A stretch of 64,000 nucleotides of DNA from Campylobacter curvus (lineage in GTDB: Bacteria > Campylobacterota > Campylobacteria > Campylobacterales > Campylobacteraceae), in NCBI RefSeq assembly GCF_013372125.1, contig NZ_CP053826.1, forward strand, positions 620,001 to 684,000, read 5' to 3'. Position numbers and translations under genes: made by a program. Shown here one piece after another: positions 10,477-19,053 of this stretch; the first letter of the stretch is position 1, and every line of letters begins with the position of its first letter. Under the pieces are notes generated by a model. It did no database searches and was not told where the DNA came from. It saw nothing but the letters and a program-made list of their open reading frames with translations.

Positions 10477-11380
10477 CAAATAACTCCTTGGAAATTTTTT
10501 TATATACGATCTGGTTAAAGTCATCCCATGTTTGTGCGATAAATTCGACCTTCTCGCCGCTTCGCGGATGGAGGAAATAAAGCATATAAGCATGGAGCAT
10601 AACTCGCTTGATTTTATCGTTTTCGCTCTTAAATCCGTATAAATTATCCCCCAAAATATGGCGATTTATGCTGGCTAGGTGTGCCCTTATCTGATGGGTG
10701 CGCCCTGTAAAAAGCTTTGCGGCTATCAAATTCACCTCGTCCGTTTGCGCTAAATTTAAAAAGGCGCTTTTGGCGTGGCGTCCATTTGTGACTATACCCA
10801 TTTTTAGGCGATTTGACGGGCTCCTGCCGATAGGCTTGTCGATTATGCACTCTTGCTTTAGTGGCAGATCGGTCAGCGCCAGGTAGATCCTGCCCATGCT
10901 TTTATCGTTTAGCTGAGCGCTCAAGGCTGCGTGTGCGGCGTTGTTTTTAGCGACGACTATCGCTCCGCTCGTGCCCTTGTCCAGTCTATGAACGATACCC
11001 GCACGCAGATCGCCGTTTAGATTCGAGAGCATGAAGCCTTTTTGATTGAGCCATTCTACGAGCGTGGCCTCTTTGACGCTTGGGGCTTGGTGGACGACTA
11101 TTTGAGGGGGTTTATTGAGCACCAAGATATCCTCGTCCTCGTAAATGATAGGAATTTCAAAATTTACCTCATAATCGTTCGTTTTTTCCTTTGGCGGGGC
11201 AAATTTCACGCAAATTTCATCATTTTGATTTAGCTGCATGGAGGGCTTTAAAGCAGGCTTTGAATTTACGCTCACAAGGGCGTTTTTGATCAAATTTGTA
11301 GCCTGATTGCGCGAAATTTTGAGCTCGCTTGCCAGCGCGACGTCAAGCCTCGAACTTTGCGTTTGGACGAAATTAACCAA
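10409..11380 (-). CDS. RluA/RluD-family pseudouridine synthase
   Basis: Converts uridine to pseudouridine in rRNA; the exact site is not predictable by eye. The 323-aa protein has an N-terminal S4 RNA-binding domain (SRLDVALASEL, about 8-70) and the catalytic motif HRLDKGTSG (around 125) containing the active-site Asp, then GRTHQIRAHL (around 225), all typical of the RluD/RluC subgroup. The start is a TTG at 11380 with AAGGA five bases upstream; an earlier ATG in the frame has no ribosome site and adds a region unlike the family. It is divergent from rodA and overlaps the flpA start by 68 nt. Confidence 0.9.
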   Translation of the reverse strand: MVNFVQTQSSRLDVALASELKISRNQATNLIKNALVSVNSKPALKPSMQLNQNDEICVKFAPPKEKTNDYEVNFEIPIIYEDEDILVLNKPPQIVVHQAPSVKEATLVEWLNQKGFMLSNLNGDLRAGIVHRLDKGTSGAIVVAKNNAAHAALSAQLNDKSMGRIYLALTDLPLKQECIIDKPIGRSPSNRLKMGIVTNGRHAKSAFLNLAQTDEVNLIAAKLFTGRTHQIRAHLASINRHILGDNLYGFKSENDKIKRVMLHAYMLYFLHPRSGEKVEFIAQTWDDFNQIVYKKISKELFDEKICPKSLDAAFSGIDSWMRI

Positions 11381-11427
11381 AATATTCCTTCTTTGTGATA
11401 TAATCAAGCCAAAAACAAGGCCTGCGC

Positions 11428-12534
11428 TTGATAAAACTTGATCGTCGTATTTTAACACATTTTGACTTTTTACAGCTTTTTTTGATAATCCCGATCATCG
11501 TATTGTCGTATATCTTAGTCTCCGAGGCCAACGAAATTTTAGCCAACAAGCAGATCATATATTTTGGTGTGGGTTTTTTAGCGTTTTGTCTGTCGTTTTT
11601 GCTGCCTATTCGTAGGATCGAGTGGATAATACCGATGTTTTATTGGGTTTGTATAGTGCTTTTGCTGAGTGTGGATCTGTTTGGAGTGAGCCGTCTGGGA
11701 GCTAGAAGATGGCTTGAAATCCCGTTCGTGCATTTTACGCTTCAGCCCTCCGAGGTCATGAAGCCGGCCTTTTTGCTGATGCTGGCATATCTGATAAAGC
11801 GCAGTCCTCCGGGCGAGGACGGATACGGACTAAAGGACTTTTTACGGCTTAGCTTTTACATACTTTTGCCGTTTGCTTTGATCCTTAAAGAGCCCGATCT
11901 TGGCACTGCGCTCATACTTTTACTCGTGGGCTACACGATACTTTTTGTCATCGGCGTGAATAAAAAAATTTGGATCTGTATATTTTTAGCCATCGGTTTT
12001 TGTACGCCGGTTTTGTATGAAAATTTACATGATTATCAAAAAAAGCGAATATATGACTTTGTCTCCAAAGAGCCAAGCTATCACGTCAAACAAAGCATCA
12101 TCGCTATCGGAAGCGGCGGACTGAAGGGCAAGCCAAAAGACGAGGCGACTCAGACGCATTTTAAGTTTTTGCCGATCGCAACGAGCGATTTTATATTTGC
12201 TTACAATATCGAGCGTTTCGGATTTTACGGAGCGCTGGGGCTACTTAGCTTTTACGGCGCGTTGATAGCGCATCTGCTGAGCCTAAACTATGGGCTTAAA
12301 AACGACTTTTTCACGCAGGTCATCGCCACTGGTATCGCGGCGCTCATCTTTATATATGTGGGCGTGAATGTCTCGATGACTATCGGGTTCGCCCCCGTCG
12401 TCGGAGTGCCGCTGCCGTTTTTCAGCTACGGAGGCAGTAGCTTTGTCACGTTTATGGTACTTTTTGGAATTTTGCAGAATTTGCTGACTTTTAGGTTTGA
12501 CCCGACCTATCGCTCGGTAAAGATAAAATTTTAA
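11428..12534 (+). CDS. rodA: Rod shape-determining peptidoglycan polymerase RodA
   Basis: SEDS-family glycosyltransferase of 368 aa that polymerises lipid II during cell elongation with PBP2 (also in this window, at 38.8 kb). About ten membrane helices are visible. Family marks are LQPSEVMKPAFLLMLAY (around 110), LKEPDLGTALILL (around 155, containing the conserved Asp) and the C-terminal GVPLPFFSYGGSS motif. Start is TTG with AAGG about eight bases upstream, 47 nt from the divergent pseudouridine synthase start. Known as mrdB in C. jejuni. Confidence 0.93.
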   Translation: MIKLDRRILTHFDFLQLFLIIPIIVLSYILVSEANEILANKQIIYFGVGFLAFCLSFLLPIRRIEWIIPMFYWVCIVLLLSVDLFGVSRLGARRWLEIPFVHFTLQPSEVMKPAFLLMLAYLIKRSPPGEDGYGLKDFLRLSFYILLPFALILKEPDLGTALILLLVGYTILFVIGVNKKIWICIFLAIGFCTPVLYENLHDYQKKRIYDFVSKEPSYHVKQSIIAIGSGGLKGKPKDEATQTHFKFLPIATSDFIFAYNIERFGFYGALGLLSFYGALIAHLLSLNYGLKNDFFTQVIATGIAALIFIYVGVNVSMTIGFAPVVGVPLPFFSYGGSSFVTFMVLFGILQNLLTFRFDPTYRSVKIKF

Positions 12535-12565
12535 AATTAAAGTTGGTTTAATTCTTTATCTTTTT
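12535..12565 (+). terminator. Possible terminator after rodA
   Basis: A short AT-rich inverted repeat, AATTAAA and TTTAATT around GTTGG, lies directly after the rodA stop and is followed by CTTTATCTTTTTA. The stem is weak, so the call is tentative. Confidence 0.4.
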
Positions 12566-12721
12566 ATCGCTACTCACATATAATCTAGAAATATCAGAGC
12601 AATTTAATTGCTCATTTTGTAATACAATATAAATCTAAGATTGTTGATTTTTATAAGAAACTATGGTTAATAAAACGCATCCAACCCATAATCATAAATA
12701 TCTAATAAATATTTTTATACT

Positions 12722-12806
12722 AAAATAAATCTAATGATAATGTATTGAAAATAATTATAATTTTCTATATAATACAAATTAAATTTATAAATAAAAGGAT
12801 TTCTAA
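12722..12806 (+). promoter_or_regulatory. Promoter region with Fur-like box upstream of the TonB receptor
   Basis: The stretch 12732-12765 (TAATGATAATG ... ATTGAAAATAATTATAAT) is built of GATAAT/ATTATC-like hexamers as in Fur boxes, and overlaps -10-like TATAAT sequences at 12767-12773. The 14-mer at 12743-12756 recurs exactly upstream of the gene starting at 57854. AAAGGA lies 9 nt before the ATG. The rest of the 272-nt gap after rodA is AT-rich with no other feature. Iron repression is inferred from the sequence and from the genes that follow. Confidence 0.6.
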
Positions 12807-14888
12807 ATGCAAAGACAAATTATGCTAAGTATCGCACTTGCTGGTTTTTTAATGGCAGCTGAAAACGAAGTTGAGCTAAAAACGCTTGAAGGTATCACAG
12901 TAACAGCGCAAAGATCATCTCAAAGTGTGGATGAGATAAGTAAAAGTGTTTCTGTGGTGAGCAAAGAAACTATCGAAAGAAAGCTTGGTAAAAGCATGCC
13001 AGAGCTCATAAGCGAGGTTCCTGGTGTGTCAATGGTAAATGAGGGCGTTGATTCTGGCACAATAAACATACGTGGTTTTAGCTCGTCTGATTATAGGGTG
13101 CCGATGTTTATCGATGGGCTTAGATTTAGGGGCAGGCCAGCGTTTGAGTATTCTATATTTACCCCTGATCAAATCGAGAGGATAGAGATAATTAGAGGTC
13201 CAGCCAGCACGCTTTATGGCACAGATGCATTTGGCGGTATCGTAAATTTAGTCACCAAAAGAGCCAGCGGTGATGTCTTTGGTGACTGGGCGCTATCTGA
13301 CACATATCTAAGCTCGCAATATCAAAGTGTAAATAAAGGCACTCAAAGTCGCTTACAGCTTGGCGTAGTAGGACATGGCTTTGACGCATTGCTTGGATTA
13401 AACTACAAGCATGGCAAAAACTACGATACCCCAGCTGGTGAAATTTTAAATACGAGCTATAATTACAGAAGCCTAGACTTTAAAGGTGGATATAGCTTTG
13501 CTGATTTTCATAGGCTTGAACTCGTAGGCAGATACACTGAGTCGCAGCGCGGAGTAGTGGGAACATCTGTCGGAGCTCCTGGCACGGCGAATAAAAAAGG
13601 TTTTCAAAAATACATAAGAGAAGCACCACTTAGAGAAAAATATATAGCTTTAAATTATGACGCAAATATAAATGATAAGATTATTTTGGATTCTAGCTTA
13701 TATTTTAGAGAGCTTTATACGCATCTAAATATCAAGCCATATATGGGCTCTTTTTCGCCAAGGCAGGTTGATAACTATGTAAATGGACCAAAGGTGTATG
13801 GCGGTAAATTTATAGGTAAATTTGTAGGCGATAATCTCACACAAACTTATGGCGTTGATTTTTATTACGAGGACTGGGATAGTGTAAATCAAAGCGTAAA
13901 TAACGGACCTAGACAAAGAAACAGGCTAAGGACGAAGCAGCTTGATGTCGCTGGATTTGGCTTGCTTGAATACGCTTTTAGCAATGATGCGATATTGAGT
14001 GCAAATTTACGCTACGATCATGTCAAAACATCGTTTGATATGGATAGCTCTATGAGTCCAAGTGTGAAAAAGCTCTATGAAAACGCAAATAATAGAAAAG
14101 ACAGCAGGGCTAGCTACGGGCTTGGGCTTATTTATCCGATCGTTGGCGAGCTTGAATTTGTAGGAAATTTTGCGACATCTTTTAGAGCTCCGATGAGTGG
14201 CGAGGTGGCTCCGATCTTGACATTTTCAGGAGCTGAGGCTTATTTGCCAAATCCTGATCTAAACATAGAAAAGGGCGTTACTTACGAAGCTGGACTTCGC
14301 TATACAGATAAAATTTTAAGATCAAATTTGATATTTTATACGGGAGACTATAAAGATCTGATCGTGGAAAGAAGCTGGACTAACGGTGGAACGACATATT
14401 ATCAAGCTCAAAATGTAAATAGAGCAAGAATAAGCGGAGTCGAGTTTGATATAGCTTATAAATTTTTATCAAATTTTGAGTTTAAGACAAATTTAGCCTA
14501 CACTCGCGGCAAAAATAAACAAACTGGCAAGCCTTTACCAGAGATCGCGCCTCTTAGCGGACATGTGGCGCTTTCGTATTCGCCAGAGTTTTTGGATCAC
14601 TCATATATCGAGTATAGCGCAGACTGGGCAAAACACAAAACCCGCATAGATGATAGTGTCGAAAAAGAAAGAGCTGGATACGTCGTGCATAATCTTTACT
14701 TTGGCAAGAGTTTTGGTAAGCTTGGGATATTGAAAGATTTTAGTTTAAATTTTGGAATCGAGAATATCTTTGATAAAGAATACGCCCCAAGTCTGAGCTA
14801 TGAGCTCATCAGTCAGCCAAGAAGTGCTACAAATCCACTCTTAAATCCTGGTAGAAATTTTAAACTAGGCTTTAAAGCTAGCTTTTAA
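12807..14888 (+). CDS. TonB-dependent outer-membrane receptor
   Basis: A 693-aa receptor: signal peptide (about 1-17, ending AAEN), TonB-box-like segment TLEGITVTAQR (about 25-35), plug domain with EVPGVSMVNEG, INIRGFSSSDYRVPMFIDG and IEIIRGPASTLYGTDAFGGIVN (about 50-150), then a 22-strand-type beta barrel ending with the terminal aromatic residue (GFKASF). It would take up a siderophore, haem or cobalamin-type ligand with TonB/ExbBD energy. The ABC importer directly downstream and the Fur-like promoter favour an iron compound. Closest in style to CirA/BtuB receptors; ligand unknown. Codons are more A/T-ending than in the flanking core genes. Confidence 0.9.
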   Translation: MQRQIMLSIALAGFLMAAENEVELKTLEGITVTAQRSSQSVDEISKSVSVVSKETIERKLGKSMPELISEVPGVSMVNEGVDSGTINIRGFSSSDYRVPMFIDGLRFRGRPAFEYSIFTPDQIERIEIIRGPASTLYGTDAFGGIVNLVTKRASGDVFGDWALSDTYLSSQYQSVNKGTQSRLQLGVVGHGFDALLGLNYKHGKNYDTPAGEILNTSYNYRSLDFKGGYSFADFHRLELVGRYTESQRGVVGTSVGAPGTANKKGFQKYIREAPLREKYIALNYDANINDKIILDSSLYFRELYTHLNIKPYMGSFSPRQVDNYVNGPKVYGGKFIGKFVGDNLTQTYGVDFYYEDWDSVNQSVNNGPRQRNRLRTKQLDVAGFGLLEYAFSNDAILSANLRYDHVKTSFDMDSSMSPSVKKLYENANNRKDSRASYGLGLIYPIVGELEFVGNFATSFRAPMSGEVAPILTFSGAEAYLPNPDLNIEKGVTYEAGLRYTDKILRSNLIFYTGDYKDLIVERSWTNGGTTYYQAQNVNRARISGVEFDIAYKFLSNFEFKTNLAYTRGKNKQTGKPLPEIAPLSGHVALSYSPEFLDHSYIEYSADWAKHKTRIDDSVEKERAGYVVHNLYFGKSFGKLGILKDFSLNFGIENIFDKEYAPSLSYELISQPRSATNPLLNPGRNFKLGFKASF

Positions 14889-14901
14889 AATTTAACCTGA
14901 T

Positions 14902-14928
14902 ACCCAAGGTGGCACATCTGCCTTGGGT
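14902..14928 (+). terminator. Stem-loop between receptor and binding-protein genes
   Basis: Perfect 8-bp inverted repeat ACCCAAGG / CCTTGGGT with an 11-nt loop, 13 nt after the receptor stop. No T-run follows, so it may attenuate or stabilise the mRNA rather than end transcription before the importer genes. Confidence 0.55.
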
Positions 14929-14950
14929 TAATAAATTTAAAGGATGAAAT

Positions 14951-15982
14951 TTGAAAAAATTTATATTGTTTTTATTTTTATCTATGTTTTTATATGCTGT
15001 GGATTTTATTGATCAAAACGGCAATAAACTTCATTTTGATAAATCCATTAAAAGTGTGGCACTCTTTCCTGTGCCGCTTGCGTCGTTTTCTCTAAGTGTC
15101 GAAAATAACGCCTCTCGTATCGCTTCTGTGCATCCGATAGCTAAAAAAAATATAAATCGCGGAATGCTTGCAAAAATGATAAAAGGGGCGTCTGATATAC
15201 CAGCAGGCGGTATAGGTGATGATTTTACGCCAAATATCGAAGAGCTAATCAAACTATCTCCCGAGCTTGTCGTGCAGTGGGGCATGAGAGGAGAAAAGAT
15301 CATAGAACCACTAAGAAAAGTAGGGCTAAAAGTGGCTTTGATAAATTTAAAAGGCACAGAAGAAGACCCGCTATTTTGGTTTGATATGCTGGGTAAAATT
15401 TATGAAAAAGAGCCAAAAGCCGAGCAAATTTTAGCTAATAGGGCTACCGTTAGGGCTAAGGTAGAAAAATTTGTCCAAAGCCTTACAAATAAACCAAAAG
15501 TGCTTTTTATATTTGGACGAGATAAAAGCTACGAAGCGGCTGGCAAAAATACATATTTTGATTATGAAATTTTGCTAAGTGGCGGGCAAAATGCGGCTAA
15601 ATTTGATGGATTTAGGATATTAAATAAAGAAGAGATTATCGTGCAAAATCCAGATATTATTTTGCTTAGCAATTTTGACGAACTGACGCCGAGCGACTTT
15701 TTCAATGATAAAATTTTAAAAGGTGTAAAGGCTGTAAAACAAAAAGCGATCTATAAAATGCCACTTGGCGGGGATATGTGGGAGCCTCCTACGGGTGAGT
15801 CGCATCTAGCGTGGGCGTGGTTTAGCGTGCTATTTTCTGGGCAAGATCATATAAATTTAAAAGATGAGATGAAAAATAGTTACAAGCTACTTTACGAATA
15901 CGACCTAAATGATGAAGAAATAGCTAAAATTTTACGCTTTGATCTAAATGGCGAAAGTAAATTTTACGAATTTTTTAAATGA
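14951..15982 (+). CDS. ABC transporter substrate-binding protein, FecB/BtuF type
   Basis: Periplasmic binding protein of 343 aa with a signal peptide (MKKFILFLFLSMFLYAV) and the two-lobed, helix-linked fold of iron-siderophore/haem/cobalamin binders: KSVALFPVPLASFSL in the first lobe, NIEELIKLSPELVVQWG, a central helix around 140-165, then the second lobe with NPDIILLSNF and MWEPPTGESHLAWAW. Start is TTG, with AAAGGA 8 nt upstream; the nearby ATG is out of frame. The stop overlaps the permease start by 4 nt. Confidence 0.87.
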   Translation: MKKFILFLFLSMFLYAVDFIDQNGNKLHFDKSIKSVALFPVPLASFSLSVENNASRIASVHPIAKKNINRGMLAKMIKGASDIPAGGIGDDFTPNIEELIKLSPELVVQWGMRGEKIIEPLRKVGLKVALINLKGTEEDPLFWFDMLGKIYEKEPKAEQILANRATVRAKVEKFVQSLTNKPKVLFIFGRDKSYEAAGKNTYFDYEILLSGGQNAAKFDGFRILNKEEIIVQNPDIILLSNFDELTPSDFFNDKILKGVKAVKQKAIYKMPLGGDMWEPPTGESHLAWAWFSVLFSGQDHINLKDEMKNSYKLLYEYDLNDEEIAKILRFDLNGESKFYEFFK

Positions 15983-16941
15983 AAAAATATATTTTTTTAC
16001 TATTTTTGCTTGTGGTCGCAGTCATTTTTTCGCTATTTGCAGGTAGAATTTCTCTTGAAGGACTAATGGATTACTATCATAATGACAAAGAAACTTTATA
16101 CGCCATTATTTTTGATCTGCGCCTGCCAAGGCTCATTGTCGCTTTTTTGATCGGGGCTAGCCTAAGCGTAGCGGGCGTGATATTTCAAGCGATGTTTCAA
16201 AACCCGCTTGTTAGTCCAAATATACTTGGTGTAGGTAGTGGGGCTGGCTTTGGGGCGGTGGTTTGCATACTTATGTTTGATAGCCCGTTTTTGACGCAAG
16301 TGGAAGCTTTTGTTTTTGGCTTTTTGGCTGTTATGATAGCCTATGCGCTTGGCTTTTTGGCAAATAAAAACTCAAAACTTATGCTCGTGTTAGCTGGCAT
16401 TATCACAGCTGCGATATTTGAGGCGCTCATCTCGGTGGTAAAATATGTTGCCGACACACAAGAAAAGCTGCCTAGCATAGTTTATTGGCTAATGGGTAGC
16501 CTAAGTGCCATCTCGTGGCAAGACGTTGTTATCTTATCACCGATTTGTATTGCAGGACTCGTGCTTTTAAGCCTTATGGGCTGGAAGCTAAACATCCTAT
16601 CGCTTGGAAGCGAGCATGCAAGCATATTTGGCGAGAGTAAATTTTTAGGCTTTATTTTCATCGTTTTAGCTACACTTATCACCAGTGCTAGCGTCGCGAT
16701 TGCTGGTATCATCGGCTGGGTTGGGCTTTTAGTGCCACATATCACAAGGCTTGTTTTTGGCTCAAATAACGCCAGCCTAGTGCCAGTTTCTGCACTTTTT
16801 GGTGGTATATTTTTGATGCTTGTTGATGTCATAGCTAGGAGTACAAGCTCGGCTGAGATCCCACTTAGCATACTCACTGCGCTGATCGGAGCTCCTATGA
16901 TAGGTGTGATAATAATAAAAAGAGGCAAAAAATGGTCTTAA
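15979..16941 (+). CDS. FecCD-family ABC permease
   Basis: Inner-membrane permease of 320 aa with about ten helices. Family signatures include LRLPRLIVAFLIGASLSVAGVIFQAMFQNPLV near residue 50 and IAGIIGWVGLLVPHITRLVFG near 240, the latter carrying the cytoplasmic loop that docks the ATPase. Imports iron-siderophore, haem or cobalamin in the FecCD/BtuC family. Coupled by 4-nt overlap to the binding-protein gene and by 10 nt to the ATPase gene. Confidence 0.92.
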   Translation: MKKYIFLLFLLVVAVIFSLFAGRISLEGLMDYYHNDKETLYAIIFDLRLPRLIVAFLIGASLSVAGVIFQAMFQNPLVSPNILGVGSGAGFGAVVCILMFDSPFLTQVEAFVFGFLAVMIAYALGFLANKNSKLMLVLAGIITAAIFEALISVVKYVADTQEKLPSIVYWLMGSLSAISWQDVVILSPICIAGLVLLSLMGWKLNILSLGSEHASIFGESKFLGFIFIVLATLITSASVAIAGIIGWVGLLVPHITRLVFGSNNASLVPVSALFGGIFLMLVDVIARSTSSAEIPLSILTALIGAPMIGVIIIKRGKKWS

Positions 16942-17705
16942 AAGTGGAAAATTTGAGCTTTTCTTATGGTAAAAAAGAAATTTTTAAAAATTTAAGCCTA
17001 AGCCTTGAAAGTGGCGAAACGCTCGGGATACTAGGGCGAAATGGCATAGGAAAATCAACTCTTTTAAAGATCATTTTAGGGCTTTTAAAAATCCAAAGTG
17101 GGCAAATTTTTATAGATAATCAAAATTTACAAACACTTAGCAACAAAACCCGCGCAAAGCTCGTAGGCTACGTCCCACAAAGTGAAAACATCGCTTTTAG
17201 CTTCAAGGTGCGCGACCTCATACTAATGGGCATAAACGCAAATATCGGTATCTTTGCTAGACCAAGCAAAGAAGATGAAAAGATCGTCGAAAAAGTCACC
17301 GATATAGTGGGCGTTAGAGAATTTTTAGATTTAAATGTCGATGAGCTAAGCGGTGGTATGACACAGCTTGTTTTGATAGCTAGATCGCTCGTTTTAAGCC
17401 CCAAGATTCTCATCATGGACGAGCCAACATCTTATCTTGACGTTTTCCATCAAGACGCTATTTTAAGCCTCATAAAGAGGCTAAATTTTGAGTTTAAAAC
17501 CTGCGTGATATTTACCTCACATCACCCCGATCATACGCTTGCTGTCGCAGATAAAACGCTACTTTTAAATGGAACTTCTGGGTTTAATTTTGGGATAACG
17601 AGGCAAATTTTAACAGATGAAAATTTGACTGAGCTTTTTGGTATAAAATTTGTAAATTTAAGGCTTGATGACAAATCTAGACTTTTGGCTAGGTGGAGTG
17701 TTTAA
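16932..17705 (+). CDS. FecE-type ABC transporter ATPase
   Basis: A 257-aa ATPase with Walker A GRNGIGKST (about 36-44), Q-loop GYVPQSEN, signature LSGGMTQLVLIARSL and Walker B ILIMDEPTSYLD followed by the switch histidine in TSHHPDH. It energises the preceding FecCD permease. ATG sits inside the 3' end of the permease gene. It closes the four-gene import cluster; no ExbB, ExbD or TonB gene is present here, so those must be encoded elsewhere. Confidence 0.92.
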   Translation: MVLKVENLSFSYGKKEIFKNLSLSLESGETLGILGRNGIGKSTLLKIILGLLKIQSGQIFIDNQNLQTLSNKTRAKLVGYVPQSENIAFSFKVRDLILMGINANIGIFARPSKEDEKIVEKVTDIVGVREFLDLNVDELSGGMTQLVLIARSLVLSPKILIMDEPTSYLDVFHQDAILSLIKRLNFEFKTCVIFTSHHPDHTLAVADKTLLLNGTSGFNFGITRQILTDENLTELFGIKFVNLRLDDKSRLLARWSV

Positions 17706-17901
17706 ATACTGTATTCTATTAGACATCGCTGCGACGCTATTAAATAGACTTTATAATCTACCCGAACGACTAAAAGTAAGTATAAATTTAAGCGATGAGG
17801 TTGAGGGCAAGCTAAATTATGAGATAGAGGAAATTCTAAGAGAGCTAAAAATGCCTGAAACCTACACGGCAGACACAACAAAAAAGAAAAATAATAAGTA
17901 A
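17706..17901 (+). other. Short open frame of unknown nature after the ABC ATPase
   Basis: An open frame begins within the 3' end of the ATPase gene (TTG-ATG at 17665-17670, other frame) and runs to 17901. The part beyond the ATPase encodes ILLDIAATLLNRLYNL, SDEVEGKLNYEIEEILREL and a lysine-rich tail (KKKNNK), giving acidic amphipathic helices. I do not recognise it. It has no clear ribosome site or start of its own, so it could be the tail of a lost gene or a small protein expressed by coupling. Confidence 0.3.
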
Positions 17902-17966
17902 TGTGGCGGCTCAAAATTTATCTCACTCGCCGAACGATCTGTATAAGTGCAGTTATTATATCAAAA

Positions 17967-18338
17967 TTAAAGTGTTTTTATATATTGCTTTGCCGAAACC
18001 GCCAAAAATGCAGAGCGAGACAACCCCATTTTCTTAGCATAAAAGTCGATCTCGTTGACTAGACTTTGCTTTATTGTTACGGCTAGATTTTTGCTTTTAT
18101 CGCTTTGCGCGGGCATTGGGATAGGGATATTATCTTCGATTAGCCCCTCTAGAGTAAATTTAAAAGCGGCATCAAGATCCTCTAATGCCTCGCTTTTTGT
18201 TTCGCCATCACCATAAAAAAAGGCTATTCCATTAAATTCAGGCATAAAAGCCCCCCAACCGCCCCCCTCATTTTCGGGTATTTTTTTAAGCTCTATCTTA
18301 TAGGGCAAATTTAGATAATAATTGACATCTTTTTTCAT
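17967..18338 (-). CDS. hicB: HicB-family antitoxin
   Basis: A 123-aa antitoxin with the partially degraded RNase-H-like HicB domain (GGGWGAFMPEFNGIAFFYGDG and SEALEDLDAAFKFTLE, about 25-70) and a C-terminal ribbon-helix-helix DNA-binding segment (NLAVTIKQSLVNEIDFYAKK, about 88-110). HicB normally neutralises the HicA mRNA interferase and represses the hicAB promoter. The reading frame is intact, while the HicA gene immediately upstream is frameshifted, so this may be an orphan antitoxin. RBS AAAGGAG spans the hicA end. Confidence 0.88.
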   Translation of the reverse strand: MKKDVNYYLNLPYKIELKKIPENEGGGWGAFMPEFNGIAFFYGDGETKSEALEDLDAAFKFTLEGLIEDNIPIPMPAQSDKSKNLAVTIKQSLVNEIDFYAKKMGLSRSAFLAVSAKQYIKTL

Positions 18339-18339
18339 C

Positions 18340-18566
18340 TTACTCTCCTTTTATGGCTTTTAAAACAGCTTTCACGTAAAATACTTTCATCGGCTTATGA
18401 TATGGCAAAGTTATAAGCATCTTGCCATTTGAAAAGCTATGATGTGAGCCCTTTACACTTTTTAGTTCAAAATCATTATCTTTTAAAATTTTTCTAAAAC
18501 TTCAAATTTAACATTTGTCGGATTGTTTTCGATATTTTTTAATAGTTTATCTTTTTGACCCATCAT
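18340..18566 (-). pseudogene. hicA: HicA-family mRNA interferase toxin, frameshifted
   Basis: On the minus strand, ATGATGGGTCAAAAAG opens a HicA-like frame (MGQKDKLLKNIEN...FEVLEK) that stops after about 22 codons. Shifting one base at the run of five A (plus-strand T5 at 18489-18493) restores the family's remainder: ILKDNDFELKSVKGSHHSF, then KMLITLPYHKP...VKAVLKAIKGE, ending two bases before hicB. The catalytic His of HicA lies in the SHHSF turn. With six A the protein would be about 75 aa, the normal HicA length. As given, the toxin is dead unless slippage at the A-run restores some product. Confidence 0.8.
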
Positions 18567-19053
18567 TGACTCTTTAGTTTATGTATGTATTGTATATATT
18601 TTATTCTTATAATTTTATTATGTTTATTTTAAATATGAGATGATAAGTTATAGGTAGTAGTATTTTAGGATCTGTAATAAATTTAGGCTCTGTTACAGTA
18701 AAGTATTAATGCGGGGGCTTTATTGATTGTAAGTTTTTTGAACTGATGAAAACTTTAAAACATCGGGAGCATCTTATAAGATTTTGGGCTTTATTGTGTT
18801 TAAAGCCTAGTGCTAGACACTGCTTATAAGAAAGGGCGAGAACACGACAAAAATTATCTTATCGGGGATATCCTATGAAAAAAGGTTATTTTGTTGGTAT
18901 CAATATATCAAAAGATAAAATCGATATTTTATCAGATATCTTAAGATAAAAGTATTGAATTGTAGAATGATTTTAATAAATATGTATAAATATATATCTA
19001 AGAGCGTAGTCATCGTTATAATCTATAACTCTACTATAATTTTATGATTCGTA
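18567..19053 (+). other. Gene-poor AT-rich gap holding mobile-element debris
   Basis: Nearly 490 bases with no intact gene. It contains a GGCTCTGTTACAG segment at 18686-18698 whose surroundings resemble 41829-41872, two CTTATAAG palindromes near 18775 and 18824, and the IS110-like transposase start at 18875. It looks like remains of inserted elements between hicAB and the methyltransferase gene. Confidence 0.5.
18875..18949 (+). mobile_element. Relic of an IS110-family transposase N-terminus
   Basis: A 24-codon frame, MKKGYFVGINISKDKIDIL..., matches the very start of IS110/IS1111 (DEDD) transposases, whose first motif is F-V-G-I-D-V-S-K-D. The catalytic Asp is Asn here (GINISK), and the frame stops at once after the first motif. 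Recognition is from memory of the family motif and the segment is short, so the call is moderate. Confidence 0.5.
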
